Assembly: GCA_010093685.1 (NCBI GenBank)
Contig: MU006229.1
Span: 372,001-436,000, forward strand
From: Ophiobolus disseminans
Taxonomy: Eukaryota > Ascomycota > Dothideomycetes > Pleosporales > Phaeosphaeriaceae
Length of the DNA stretch: 64,000 nucleotides
Reading direction: 5' to 3'
Below the pieces are notes generated by a model, which had not been told where the DNA came from, ran no database searches, and was given only the letters and a program-made list of their open reading frames with translations. Every line of letters begins with the position of its first letter. The stretch's first letter is position 1. Below are positions 9,959 through 21,541 of this stretch, piece after piece. The translations under genes were made by a program, and so were the position numbers.

Positions 9959-11910
9959 ATGGAGTTCTTACGACGACACGAAGGTCACAAGGAGGTGAAG
10001 ACCGACACATACTGGGCGCTTGGATACTACTTCGAAACCCTCAACGATAAGCAAAAGCACCAAAGAAGAGAACATCTGGACTGGTATGGATTTATCGCGC
10101 AATGGTCTGTCCTTGTCATTTTTGTGCTATTTCAGCTGTGCTTCTTTGTGGGCTGGTCAATGAATAGCGGGCTCAAGTATGAACGGCCTAAATCGCCGTC
10201 TTTTACCAAGGGATCGACCGGTAAAACGGGTTGGCTGAAGAGCTTGCAAAGCATATCAGCAAAGCTCAAATGGTGGTTAAGTAAAGACTTAATCCGAAGC
10301 TGGGGCTGGGGTACGAGAGGAGAATGGGTTGGTTCAAGTGTGTGGACAGTGTGGTTATTGTATCTCTGTGTTGCAAAGACCGGGAATGGTGAGTTTATGT
10401 CGAGGAGCACCAGTGATATACCATGAGATGTAATGTGGTGCTAACAAACCTAGATTACCTCCATTTGACGAAACGATTCGGCCAGATCGGGGCCTCTCAA
10501 TTACCGATACACTACCTGCTGGCCATGAGAGCGCCATACTCTCCAGTTCAGTGGCTGACACGATGCTCCCATGAGCAGCTCAAAGCTTCGCATCAAATCC
10601 TTGGTCGCATCGTATTCCTGCTATTCATATTGCACGGCGTATTCTATCTCAACTTCTTTATACTTTCCGGGTTCCTCGCAAAGCGCATCAAAGACTGGGA
10701 CGTCATCTGGGGTATCGTCAGTATCATCCTTTTCTCCACCATCAGCACGACAGCGTTAGCCTTCGTAAGGAGAAGAAGCTACCGCGTATTCTACGTCTCC
10801 CACATCGCGATCGCAAACATCATCATCTTGCCACTGTGGCTGCACGTATCACATCTCAGAATCTTCGTTTACGAGGTTATCGTTGTCGAAGCGCTTCATC
10901 TCGTCTTCCGCGCTTTGCGTCTCAAGATATATCAAGGCACCATCAGGCTCCTTCCGGGAACGAACCTCGTTCAAATTCGCGTACCACTCCAGGCAGGAAG
11001 TTCAGCGCTGAAGTGGAAGCCCGGACAACACGTCTACCTCAGCAGACCATGGGGCAAAGCAACTACACCATCGTTCTACCAACAATGGCTGATGACAAAC
11101 AAGACGAATCCATTCACCATAGCTTCCATCCCATCTAAGGACAAGGAACTCCTTCTCGTGGCAAGAACTCTCAAAGGAAACACAAAATACCTCGCAGACC
11201 TTGCACGCTCGCTCGCCCAAGGCGGCAGCGGCATTCCCATGCTCCCCACCGCCAACGGCGACATTCCCATCCTACCCATCGCGCTCGAAGGCCCGTACGG
11301 CGCATCCAAACGCCTCCCCGACCTCTCAGAGTGCGACAAAGTGCTCCTCGTAGCCGGCGGCGTCGGCGCGACATTCATCATGCCCATCTACCGCAGCATA
11401 ATCGACCTGCACAACCCCACACCGTCCGGTACACAAGTACGCTGCATCTGGGCAGTCCAAAAACTCGCAGACACGCAGTGGGCGTTTTCAGCCGCGACGT
11501 CTTCCGAGGGCCATGCAGCTACGGAGACAGATGGAAGCGGCCTGTTACATGGCCCACCTGCAGTCGAAGTCTACGTCACGAGACCTTCAGGATCGAGTCT
11601 GCAGGTGGATCGGTCGTTTGCTGTGGGTGGTGATGATGACGATGAAGATGGCGAGGCGATTGAAATGGCGGAGAATGAGCAGTTGCTGAGTATGGAGGAG
11701 CAAATGGATAAGCCGCAGAAAGGCATGGTGATCAAGAGCGGGCGTCCGAAGCTCGATACCATTGTGGATGAGGTATTTAGCAAGGGCATGCGTACGGCGG
11801 TGATATGTTGCGGTCCCAAGCGTTTGACGGATGACTTGAAGCGTAGTGTGGAAGTCTGGATCAATAAGGGTCATGATGTGTACTGGTGGGATGAGACTTT
11901 TGGATGGTAG
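9959..11910 (+). CDS. Ferric reductase-like transmembrane oxidoreductase (Fre8-like)
   Basis: Predicted membrane flavocytochrome of 628 residues that moves electrons from NADPH through FAD and heme across a membrane. Exons are 9959-10388 and 10454-11910, and the intron (GTGAGT to CTAG) splits an Asp codon. In order: N-terminal membrane helix, further helices with paired heme-ligand histidines (ASHQILGR with FILHGVFY, and FYVSHIA with LHVSHLR), the FAD-binding WKPGQHVYLSRP, the NAD-binding start VLLVAGGVGATF, an acidic insertion rich in Asp/Glu, and the terminal CCGPKRL with a C-terminal aromatic end. This is the FRE/NOX superfamily. The general layout, with a soluble N-terminus before the first helix, resembles yeast Fre8. 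Whether the substrate is iron or copper cannot be decided. Confidence 0.88.
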
Positions 11911-12029
11911 ATCGCAGTTCAAATCACAGCACTGCTCCAACATATAGATATACTTCTAAATTCAAAGCCTGCCCTTATCAAGACATTCTAAGTCCAGATC
12001 CCACCCTTACACAAAAATGACACACACAT

Positions 12030-12622
12030 CTACCACCCCCTCCCACTAACCCCCCCACTCCCCACCTTCTCCCCGCCCAACCTCGCGCGTCCAGGCATCT
12101 GCAACCCCCTCTCCACATCCCTCTCCACCGCCTCACTAACATCCTCCTTGCGCTTCATATCCTGCATCTCCCTGCCCTCGCGCTCCAGGCGTACCTGCTC
12201 CTCGCTACGCCACACAAAGTTGCCCGCGCCGCCGCGGCCCGAGCGCGCGACGGGCAGCTCCTGGCCCTCGGGGTGCCAGGGCGTGCTGACGGCGGGCTGC
12301 GAGGAGGTGGGCTGCGTGGTGGCGTCGGCGGGTTGTGTGAAGGTGCCGTCTTTGGAGAGGGCGGTGGGCTGGTACCAGTTTCCTGCGCCGCCGCGGCCCA
12401 TGTGGGCGTAGTCGGAGGGGGGTTGTTGGGGTGTGGGTTCGGCGGTGGGTTGGGTGGTGGTGGAGGCGTGGGCGGCTTCGATGTCCTGGTGTGGTTGTTA
12501 GATATGTTGTACTTTGCGATTGTCGCGCGAGAAGGACGCCGTGTGTCACTCACCGAAGCAGCCTTCTTGGTGTCTTCCTTTGCCTGCAAGATGTTGCCAG
12601 CTCCTCCACGTCCGTAGGCCAT
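12030..12622 (-). CDS. DUF3602 (Par32-like) protein
   Basis: Small disordered protein of 174 residues in two exons (12554-12622 and 12030-12485), with donor GTGAGT and acceptor CACCAG at phase 0. It carries three copies of the signature GRGGAGN: at residues 4-10, in the middle after HM, and after RS. A Gly-rich tail ends GRGW. This repeat defines the DUF3602 family. In budding yeast, Par32 of this family inhibits ammonium transporters under TORC1/Npr1 control. That role is family knowledge and only suggestive here. The start is fixed because the first repeat immediately follows MAY. Confidence 0.85.
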
Positions 12623-13249
12623 GTTGGCTATAGAGATGGTGTGTGGGTGAGTGCTCTAGTGGTGTGCAGAGCTGGTGCGGGGTGGGTGCAACTATATCTA
12701 CGTCAATGGCAAGTGAGTTGAGATGAAGAAGCTATGGAGGCTCCGAGTGGGGCGGCCATCGCATGGTAGATATCATGGCACCCGACGTTCTGGACTGATA
12801 GCAACGTGGGGAAAGGCTTGTTCAGACTGTGATCGACTCGCGGGCTACCTAGATGTGGGGGACAGTTGGCGCGAACTGAGTTGTCACATGCTTGGCAGTT
12901 GATAAGACCCGCCCCGGACGTTCGGTACAAGTTTGGCAGGATAACCTCACCCGAATTTTTTCAGCATACGCCGTTGGCGTTCAAAGGATAAATTTGCTTG
13001 AAAATTGGGAAATCTTTGAATTGTAATGTGCTGCTAGAAGCATGAAAACAACCGGCCGTAATGGCATACACCGACTCATAACAGATGATAGTTATCGTCA
13101 CAAAGTAACACGTTAATACCCGCCAACAGTAGTCCCTATGCCAGATGGTTGGCTGAGTATCTCTCCATCAAACACCTCCAAACGCCAGTCCACCAAAACA
13201 CCGCTTAAAACACGTTCATAGGCAGCGTAGTAGGAGTTACAACAATCCC
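12623..13249. other. Intergenic
   Basis: This is the promoter side of the DUF3602 gene and the 3' side of pacC. No gene or RNA is recognisable. Confidence 0.5.
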
Positions 13250-15186
13250 CTATTCGCGGCCCTCCTGAACTGCGCGAAGAACGGGATATAGGTTATGCGC
13301 GTCGTCGTCACTCAAGCGACGCTCATGCTTGACGCTGTTGTCCTCGTCATCGGAGAATTCACCTGTATCGAGGCGGTCTTTCAGGTAAGCCCTGAGGCGC
13401 TCGATCACACGGATGTTTTCAACCCAAGATTGTTGAGAAGAGTCACCGGTCTCAGTATTTGTCTCTGATACCACGCTTGGAGAGCGCAAGGCGGGGTCGA
13501 CCTTTGGCGAATGGATGGCTAGTTGGTTGACATTGTGGTGGAGGCTGTCTTGCTCGGAATCGCGACGATCCTTGGGAGAAGAGCCATCGCTCGAGGTGTC
13601 CATGTGGTCACCGTCACGTCGATCTGGGGCAGCCTTCTGAAGCAGGTTGCCAGAAAAGCGGCGGCGGCCATCGGCATCAAAAGCAGGCGCCAGTCCAGAA
13701 GAGGGTGCAGCAGCCGACATATCAGACATAGCACTGACAGAAGGTAGAGTGGGATACATGCTACCGATGGACGCCCTCGCAGTAGGAGAGACGTTGCTTG
13801 CAGCATGGACTGCGCCAGGCGAGTGCTGGGAGCCATATGACATGACGCTCGACGCCGGTGTCAGAGCGGGAGTCTCAGCGCTAGTGGATCCGATAGCTGT
13901 GGCGTGCGATGACTGGGAATGACTCGATGAAAGGCCTGGCGGCGAGTGACTGGAACGGTAGCCGGCGCCAGTGTGGACGTAGTGTGCACCAGGCTGGTGA
14001 ACACCTGCGGCGGCAGCATGGTTGGGGTTCTCGTAAACAGTGCTTTGAAGCTGCTCCAAAAACTGATCGATATTCAAGAGGTCGCTCTTCGTCCTTAGAT
14101 TGGGCAGAGGCAGGGAGTAAGGGTGGTGCATGGGTGGATGTGTCGCTTGAGCAACCATTGGGCCGCCGTGCCCATACTCAGCCATACCGCCGCCGTGATA
14201 ACCACCTCCGCCGCCGAGGACTGGAAGCTGCACTCCTTGAAGACCCATGAGTCTCTGACCAACATCATAGTAGGTGGAAGGGTCAATGGCCCGACGCTTA
14301 GCATCGCCGAAGAATTCGTTCAGCGCGTCGTAAGCAGCACGTTTCCTGATCTCGTAGTCGTTGTTCAGCTGCTGAGTTTGGTTAACGGCATAGTACACCG
14401 GACCATATGCAGAGTTCTGGGGCGGGCCGCCATAGAAGCCAGCAGGAGCACCTCCAGGATGTTGCTGGCCGTAAGCACCATTTGGACCAAGCGCACCGTC
14501 AGGATACTGATATCCACTCGCTGTAGCGGCAAGCGCCTGCAAGTCAGCGACCACTGTAGTACGCCAGTTAGATATTGAAAAGGAAAGAGTGATGTTAAAG
14601 TCTGGTGATATGAGAAGGATTGCTTACGTTTGCCGTTCTGGCCAGGGTAGCCTCCAGCTCCGTGGGGTCCACCGCGGTTGGGCTCAGGCGAGCGGAGGAG
14701 AACAGAGTCATCGGCGTGAGTCTTGACGTGCTTCTTGAGATCCTGCGGGCGCTTAAACGCCTTGCCACAGAAGTCGCACTTATGCGGCTTCAGAGGAACG
14801 TGAACACGGATGTGGGAGGTGATGTGATCACGTTTGACGGTGGTAGTGCGGCAGTTACCCCACTGGCACGTCAAATTCAAGTTGTTAGTGCTCTTGCGGC
14901 CAACGTGACGTTCGCAAACATGATCCTGCACAACGAATTAATACTAAGCTTGGAGGCATACGTGCAAGTATGCGAGTCAGACAGAGACTGTGAGAATACT
15001 TACGTAGAGTTGCTCAGCGGAGGGCAGTCGCTCGCCGCAGCTTTGCCACTGGCACACGAGTTGATCGCCGGATGAGTTTGACACAGGCGTTGCCGCCGAT
15101 TGCTGAGGGGTGCCTTGTGGTTGTTGCTGAGGAGTGGAAGCAGCCTGGGCGACCGCGGCCTGGGCAGCAGCCTGTTCAGCGCTCAT
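13250..15186 (-). CDS. pacC: PacC/Rim101 pH-responsive transcription factor
   Basis: Three-finger C2H2 regulator of ambient-pH genes, 594 residues in three exons: 15004-15186, 14628-14925 and 13250-14553. Finger 1 starts at C45/C50 and finishes across intron 1 with H63/H68. Finger 2 (CQWGNC...HITSHIRVH) and finger 3 (CDFCGKAFKRPQDLKKHVKTH) follow. The second intron falls after the basic linker. Downstream are a Tyr/Gly-rich region, a block with FFGDAKRRAIDP followed by a predicted helix that corresponds to the region before the PacC processing box, and a C-terminal acidic part containing RAYLKDRLDTGEFSDDEDN. In A. nidulans the full form is cleaved at alkaline pH to an active N-terminal form that binds GCCARG. 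The start is the first true ATG; the longer frame begins with TTG. Confidence 0.95.
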
Positions 15187-18100
15187 GATGTTTGATAGAG
15201 CGCTTGGCGACTTGAACAACAAGTGTAGCGCACGACGTCTAGTTCAGTGTTGAATTTACTAAAAGAGTTGCACGAGGTTAGAAAGCGTGCCCTGAAATGT
15301 GAAAGAAGAAGTCGATGGAGGCGCCGAGCGCTGGGTGGCAGGAGGACTTGAGTTATGGGGGAAAGGGAAGGCGCAGCGGAGATGCTGGGCAGGCGCTGGG
15401 CACGAGTGGGAAAGCTCGTCTTAAGAGAAATCGACCACGGACCCGATGGCTACGCTAGCCCCGTAGCGCGCGTACCCCCTCAACGTTTAATTGGGCACAC
15501 ACACTAGCGCACATGCAAAAACTTGGCTCTTACTTGGCATCTCATGTAAACTTCGGCATGCAAGCAGCGCCGAAAGCACGACGGGAGAACTTGGAAGCGA
15601 CCTGCTCAGCCGTGTCTCTCCTCTTCCTGTGTGTCCTATCCGTAGGTATCTGTCTGCACTCTCTATTGATAGCACTGCGTACAATTCACGTTGCACTAAA
15701 CTCACGAGGCCTACTTCAACTCGAAACGACAGCTCCTGGACCTTCGAGCGCGGGTTATCTTGGGACCTTGGCCTTCAGCGGAACTTGAACAATTCTTTTA
15801 CGCCATTTCGTCAGAACGCGATGGTGGCAGATGTTTCCAGCCACCTGAGCAGTGGACAAAGAGTAGTTGAGCGTCAGACAAAAGCTGCTGTCGATCACAA
15901 GTGCCCGCCGTTGGCGACGCCACTCAGGCTTCAAGGACATCTCGAAGGTCCGCCGCTAGTCCGTACAAGTCAAGGTTGATGCCACATCTCATGTCACTTC
16001 TTTTGCGCCTTGTATATGTCGCAAGAGCCCGCAACTCCCAGTCAAAGTTATTGATGGTGACGACTAGAGCTGTGGGGAAAATTGGGCAACTGCACATTAA
16101 CCCGGAGCGCCTAAGACTGGCACTATTTCCAGGTTCGGCGGCATTTGACCAAGTTCTAGCAGCCACGTTATCCCTCGAGATGATGAGACCGACGTAACAC
16201 GTCTTGGAAAGATGGCGGCGGAATGACTTGGCTTGCCCAGAGCAGCCAAGACCATGAGGCAATTTTGACCCAGCTTCGGTACAGGGGCTATTGAGGCAGT
16301 GCAAATCCGACGCCGTCCTCGTATGCAAAGCAATAACCGTGCATGGCTCTTACATGCACTGTAATTCGTCACGGCAGATTTGCCCTTCGGCGTCGGACCG
16401 TGTCTGCGAAAGTTATTGCGACATTTAGGTGACATGCAAAAACTACAGTGTCTGCGATAACATCTGGGTCACCAATCCAAGAGGTGAAACATTTGTCAAA
16501 ACATTATTGTTAACAAGGCACACTGATGACACGCACCAGCAACACCTCATGGAGTGGCTATGTCGGAAGGACTTAGATAAGAAGTTACCATGCGCGGGCC
16601 GATTTGCTTGAGGTCAGCCAGGACGAGTGCCGCACCACAGCACGACAAGTTCACATTTTCGCACAGCCACCTTACATTTTTGTCTAGTCCGTAAGGTGCC
16701 GGAATGCGTAGATGGAAAAGCTAACGAGGAGCGTCATGATACCAAGCGCGCGGACATCTGGGCGACAGTGCACATGTCTTAGGTGTCAAGAAATTCTGCC
16801 GAGTTTCCGCAAAACCTCCAAGAATTCAGGGAGAGCGGAAACCACAAGTTGCCAAGATCAGGAGATCATGGCCCCAACATTTCACTCAACAAGAGTTGCA
16901 AACGACACACTCTCACGGTAGCGCAACATAGTCGTTGCGTGCGCTCCACATCTCCATACAATATCCCATTTACCGTCTCATGCCCACCGGAACTCAATCC
17001 GATAGATTTACACCGAGACTCCATCATCCACATAAAGCAAATTGGTTTCAGAACTCTATTGCCACGCTCGTCCGGTTTTTTGTCAACCCTAATGGCAGGC
17101 ACGCCTGCAGGTAAGAGTGCGAAGAGCGGCACGACATCACCATGCAGGTGTCAAACCACAACACACAGGTACCAAGACGTCCGCTCCGCGCCAAAAGGAT
17201 CCAGACTCCAACATACCAAGAGTCCTCCACAGGAACATGAGAGTCGTAGTAAGAGGCCGCATCATGACGATGGAGGCTTCTTTGGCCGTGCCGGTATCCG
17301 AAAGACACGCGCATCCACGTTTAAGATCGTCATACCACGCGGAGTGAACGGCTTGCTGGGCTACGGCAACTACGGCAAGATATCTAACTAACACGCGAGT
17401 TTAGCACTATGCAACACATCGTCAGGACATTTACTCTATCGCACACTTCAAGTTTTACATGTTGTCATTGGAGGTTGGAAACCTAAGGCCTTGCCCTTAA
17501 CTGAGACATATGGGTGAGATCATTGGACACCCACCCGCACCAGGAGTTGCAATAATTTGTGTCCCAGCCTCGCTAAGACCTGTCGATTCTCAGAATCTTT
17601 TATGAATCTAATACAGTCTTGAAAATGTTGTGAGTACATACAGGGTTACTAGTTTCTAGGTGGTGGGACACGAATTCTTACAACACATGGTGCCTATGTT
17701 AGCTAACACTTTCACTAGACTCAAGGCTTTTGCCATGATCAACAGCCTCGAGGATTGTGAAGGTAGCAGTGAGTCACAAATACCACTGTATTCCTGTAAT
17801 TCTCCTATCCAGACCCAAGTCACACGATCGGCGCGAATGTGCAGAAGTTGTAAGCCCCGCATGGACCTTTCAATCAGGTATCCTTTGATAGAAAGAATGA
17901 CCGCCGACATCGAATCGAATCCTAAGCTCTGTTGAAGAAGATGAGTTGAGTTAACAAGTTATGGATTAATCTCGGCCAAAGAGGCAGCTATATACCCAAA
18001 CAATAGCCCGTCACGCCTACCTCACTTGAGGTGGCTTCTCCTCTGCGGCTTCTGATTGTCCAAGCGGCCCCTGCCACTTCAACAAGCTCTACAACCAGTT

Positions 18101-18553
18101 CAATGTATTAACTCAAGGCCTGACTATCGACGTGATATGTTGGCTTCTATCGTGCCTATGGCTTCGATTGCAAGACTGTACTTGCTGTGGAGAAGAGCGC
18201 TACAATGAATGGAATTGTCCTCCTTCATTGTACGAAGTGCATTCTCGACCAGGCGGGAGAGAACAATGCTAGGGTCGAATGTTGATGAAGGGAGGAGTTG
18301 CGACACGGAAAATTCCATCTATCGCGGTCTGTGTGCTGAAAATTGTCACAACAGTTCTGTGAGCCTATTTGCATGGTGATGCAGCTGTGTTGTGTATCAT
18401 GAGATGACATCGCTTTCGTCTTAGCGTTGTTTGTCTTGGCGGTCTAGCGCGCTCGAGACCATAACATACACAACGTCTTTCCACCCGCCAACAGACCACC
18501 CTAGTCTTTAATTGCAACAACTGGTCCATAGTTGCTCGACTTTGACAGCCAAC
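15187..18553. promoter_or_regulatory. Long gene-free region upstream of pacC
   Basis: About 3.4 kb with no gene I can support. The longest open frame (16783-17391) begins with GTG and shows no motif. The first 1.4 kb upstream of pacC contain CTTGGC (GCCAAG on the coding strand) at 15203, 15522, 15533, 15767 and 16227, plus GCCAAG at 16245 and GCCAGG at 16617. These match the PacC consensus GCCARG. The pair at 15522/15533 is 11 bp apart, about one helical turn. From 16700 to 18500 I see nothing interpretable. Confidence 0.5.
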
Positions 18554-20890
18554 ATGGCGCGCCGTTCAGCACGTCTGCAGAAGGTATGCAAGCATATCTT
18601 GCGATTGCTTTCGTCCCTTCTCGGGCTTGTTTACAATGCTAACTCCCCTCGTAGCAGCCGACGCCCACCCGCGATATCAGCGCCATCTCGAACGATGATA
18701 GCTGGATGACTGCGGCCTCGTCGCCAGCTTTGCAGCTTCCGTCGCTTCCCGAGATGCCTGATCTTCCTGATCCCTCTGCTAAGACACCGCAAAAGCCTGC
18801 CAATGCAACGCGCCAGCCATCGAAGCTCCCCCATGCGACAGTCACACCCGCACCCACGCCGAGGAGCAAGTCCTCCAAATCTCTCCTCCCAGCTATGGCC
18901 AGCCGCACACCCACCAACCGCACCCCCATGAAGCCCGCAGGCCCAGATATGCATCCGGCGCACCACCATGCGAGCACGGCGAAGGTCCTCGACGAGGCGC
19001 GCTGGCTCGGGTTTCAGTCATTGGGCGCAAGCACTGCACCACCGAAGTCAACCGGCGCAAACCTGGGCACGCCTTCGAAGACTCCTGTACCTACCAACGG
19101 CGCCGCGCGCATCGAGTCATCGCCTGACTTTCGCTTTCGATTCAAATCCCCATTCGCAGGTCTCTCAAAAGCATCCAAGAAGGACGATCAGGGACTCAGC
19201 CCAAGCACGCGCCATCTGATTAAGGAAGTGAAGGGTGTAGATACTCCAGTCTCGAGCCGTGCGCTTTTTGGCGCGACTGAGTTTTCCTCCAAGGCGGACA
19301 TGTCACCTGAGCGCAAAAAGGTCGAGCCGAAGGGCAAGATGGCGCGCTTCAGCGACGTGCACATGCAGCAGTTCAAGAAGATGGACTCTATCGCGAACCA
19401 CGCTTCATCGTTTCGTGCCGACCCAACCCGGTTCAAGCCAGTCGTGGCTCAATCGTTGAGAAAGTCACCCTCGAAGCCAGACCTCGCAATGCCAGAGACC
19501 AGCAAGCTTAAGCGCACACAGTCCAAGATGGACATGACCGAGTCGAGTAGCAAGATTCCTCCTACGCCACTGAAGCGTACTCAATCCAAGATGGACTTGA
19601 CGGGCTCCAGCCTACCGCGTTCTCAGTCAACCGTTCGCCTAGTGCCTCCTACCCGCAATGGACGTCCCGCTTCGCGCGATGGCCCTGGAGACGGCAACCC
19701 GACTGCGAAGCGTGTCAAGCGTACGGAGGCAGACGATGCTGCTACCACTCGACCAGCCTCTCGTGACGGTCCTGCTACGCTTCTTGCTCCTCCTACGCGT
19801 GTAGCTCCTACTCCTGCCCGCAAGATTACCTCTCAAACGGCACTGCCTCGTCTTGCCTCTCGACTCATGACACCTACCAGGTCCTCCATTGCGCGGTCGC
19901 AGAGCGTCAAGACGATTAAAACTGCCTCGATGATCCCCGCTCTTACTGGTAACTCGCCCTCGAAGAACAACCTTTTCTCGCCCACTAATATGGGACAAGC
20001 TATGCGAGATGGCGCTCGCGAGGGAATGCGCAAGGTACGTCATTGGCGTAATGTGCCAGTCACATTTTGCAGCAATTTTACTGACTTCGTAACGTAGGCA
20101 AGCGAAAATCTGCAGCGCGTACGCTCAATTCTCCGCACTCCTAGCCGAAAGTTCTCAGACGATCCTGCCCAGATTGCTGCGGGTACCCACATGTCTCCTC
20201 CTCATCAGTCTTCGAGCTTTGAGAGGGCATTACCACCCATTCCAGCTACAGCTCCCGTCAAGAAGCACGTGGTGTTCACCAGCAGCACTCTGCAGCGAGC
20301 GTCAGATGACGAACTGGGCAAGTCTCCTTCGCCCATGAAATTCAGGGCTGGCAGTGAGGTCCCCACTGGTGCAGTCTTCTATCCTACCCTAGCAGGCGTC
20401 AACTATACAGATCTTGCGGAGGGTGTAGAGTCCCTTAGCGCATCGCCATCGCGTCGTCTCACATTCGGTGGGGAGACGGCGAACCATCCTCGCTCTTTCT
20501 CTTTTGAGTCTGGCAAAGCGGTAAATTTTGGTGAGTCCAGCCACGAGCTACTATCAGGTGCTTTTCGAATACAAAGACGACTAACACCTCCTAGGTCCGT
20601 CTACTACTGGTACCATTCGTGTGGTCCGCAAGAGCGACGCTGCTTCCCTCGTCGAGGGTAAGAAGCGCAAGCTTGATACTGTTCAGGAGTCATCCGACAA
20701 GGAGAACAGCGAGCCCGCTGAAGATTGCCGGTCAGCGAAGAAGATGAGGCCTTCCCCAGCCGAACCTGCCACACCGTCAAAAACTCCTGCCTCTTCCAGC
20801 AAACTGCCACGCCGCACACCCGGCCGCGGTAGCGCCATCAGCAAGTCTCGACTTGCATTCCTTGCTACACCCAAGCGAGGCAAGGCTTGA
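18554..20890 (+). CDS. Intrinsically disordered basic Ser/Pro/Thr-rich protein, unknown function
   Basis: I do not recognise this family with confidence. The model has four exons (18554-18583, 18655-20034, 20098-20530, 20595-20890) and encodes 712 residues. The protein is low-complexity, rich in Ser, Pro, Thr, Arg and Lys, and very basic. It has many SP/TP sites (possible CDK targets), two copies of KRTQSKMD about 20 residues apart, repeated RPASRDGP, and a bipartite-looking KKRKLD near the C-terminus, which suggests a nuclear or spindle role. More conserved-looking blocks are SPDFRFRFKSPF and KHVVFTSSTLQRASDD. Intron 1 ends in a tandem acceptor (TAGCAG), so one Gln can be included or skipped. 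No enzymatic motif is present. Confidence 0.75.
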
Positions 20891-21541
20891 GTCCCGCCCT
20901 TTATGGTGCTTGTCGAGCGCGGCGCAAGCTTTTCCTGGACGGACGTTGATATTTCTGTACACGAGCCACGATTTTCCTTTGTCAATCCCTCCTCTGGTCC
21001 TCTCTTTCATATGTCAGGAGCATTTGAGCGACTATGGTTGGCGAATGGTGTATATGGGCGGCCAAAATTTTGTGTTTCTGACCTCAGGCTCTGACTACAT
21101 ATCACGACACGGCCTTTATGACCATACTGACAGTGTGTATCTGTATCATATAATGAATGGATGCATAGCACAGCACGCTAAACGCGTCATGTGTATCGAC
21201 ACGTCTGCTTCGTAAGGTTACCCTTGTAATGTGATGAGTGATGTGCGGCGGGTTGGCGGTGTGTGCACAGTGCATCGTCGAACAACATGGCATGAGAGTC
21301 TTCCTCAAGCTCTGTTTTCTTAAGATGAAATTCTCGTGGAATGGTAACTTTGAAATGCGATGGAGGATGTAAAGTGATGTGTGACTAAGCGTGGACCCTT
21401 TGTCCAGGGCTCACGGACGCGGGTGTTATTCGGAGGCGACGTCAGGCCGCCTCAACTTTTGGCCGATCATTCCAGCACATCGCAGGCTTACAGAACCCCA
21501 CCGCGAACTCACCCACCACTGCTTAGCCGCTTGTACGTCAT
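20891..21541. other. Intergenic, 5' side of BAG gene
   Basis: No gene is recognised. From about 21380 to 21856 there is no ATG on the plus strand in any frame, which matters for the start of the BAG gene that follows. Confidence 0.5.

Noticed and set aside
16783..17391. 202-codon open frame upstream of pacC
   Set aside because: It begins with GTG, not ATG, shows no motif or splice context, and has composition like surrounding non-coding DNA.
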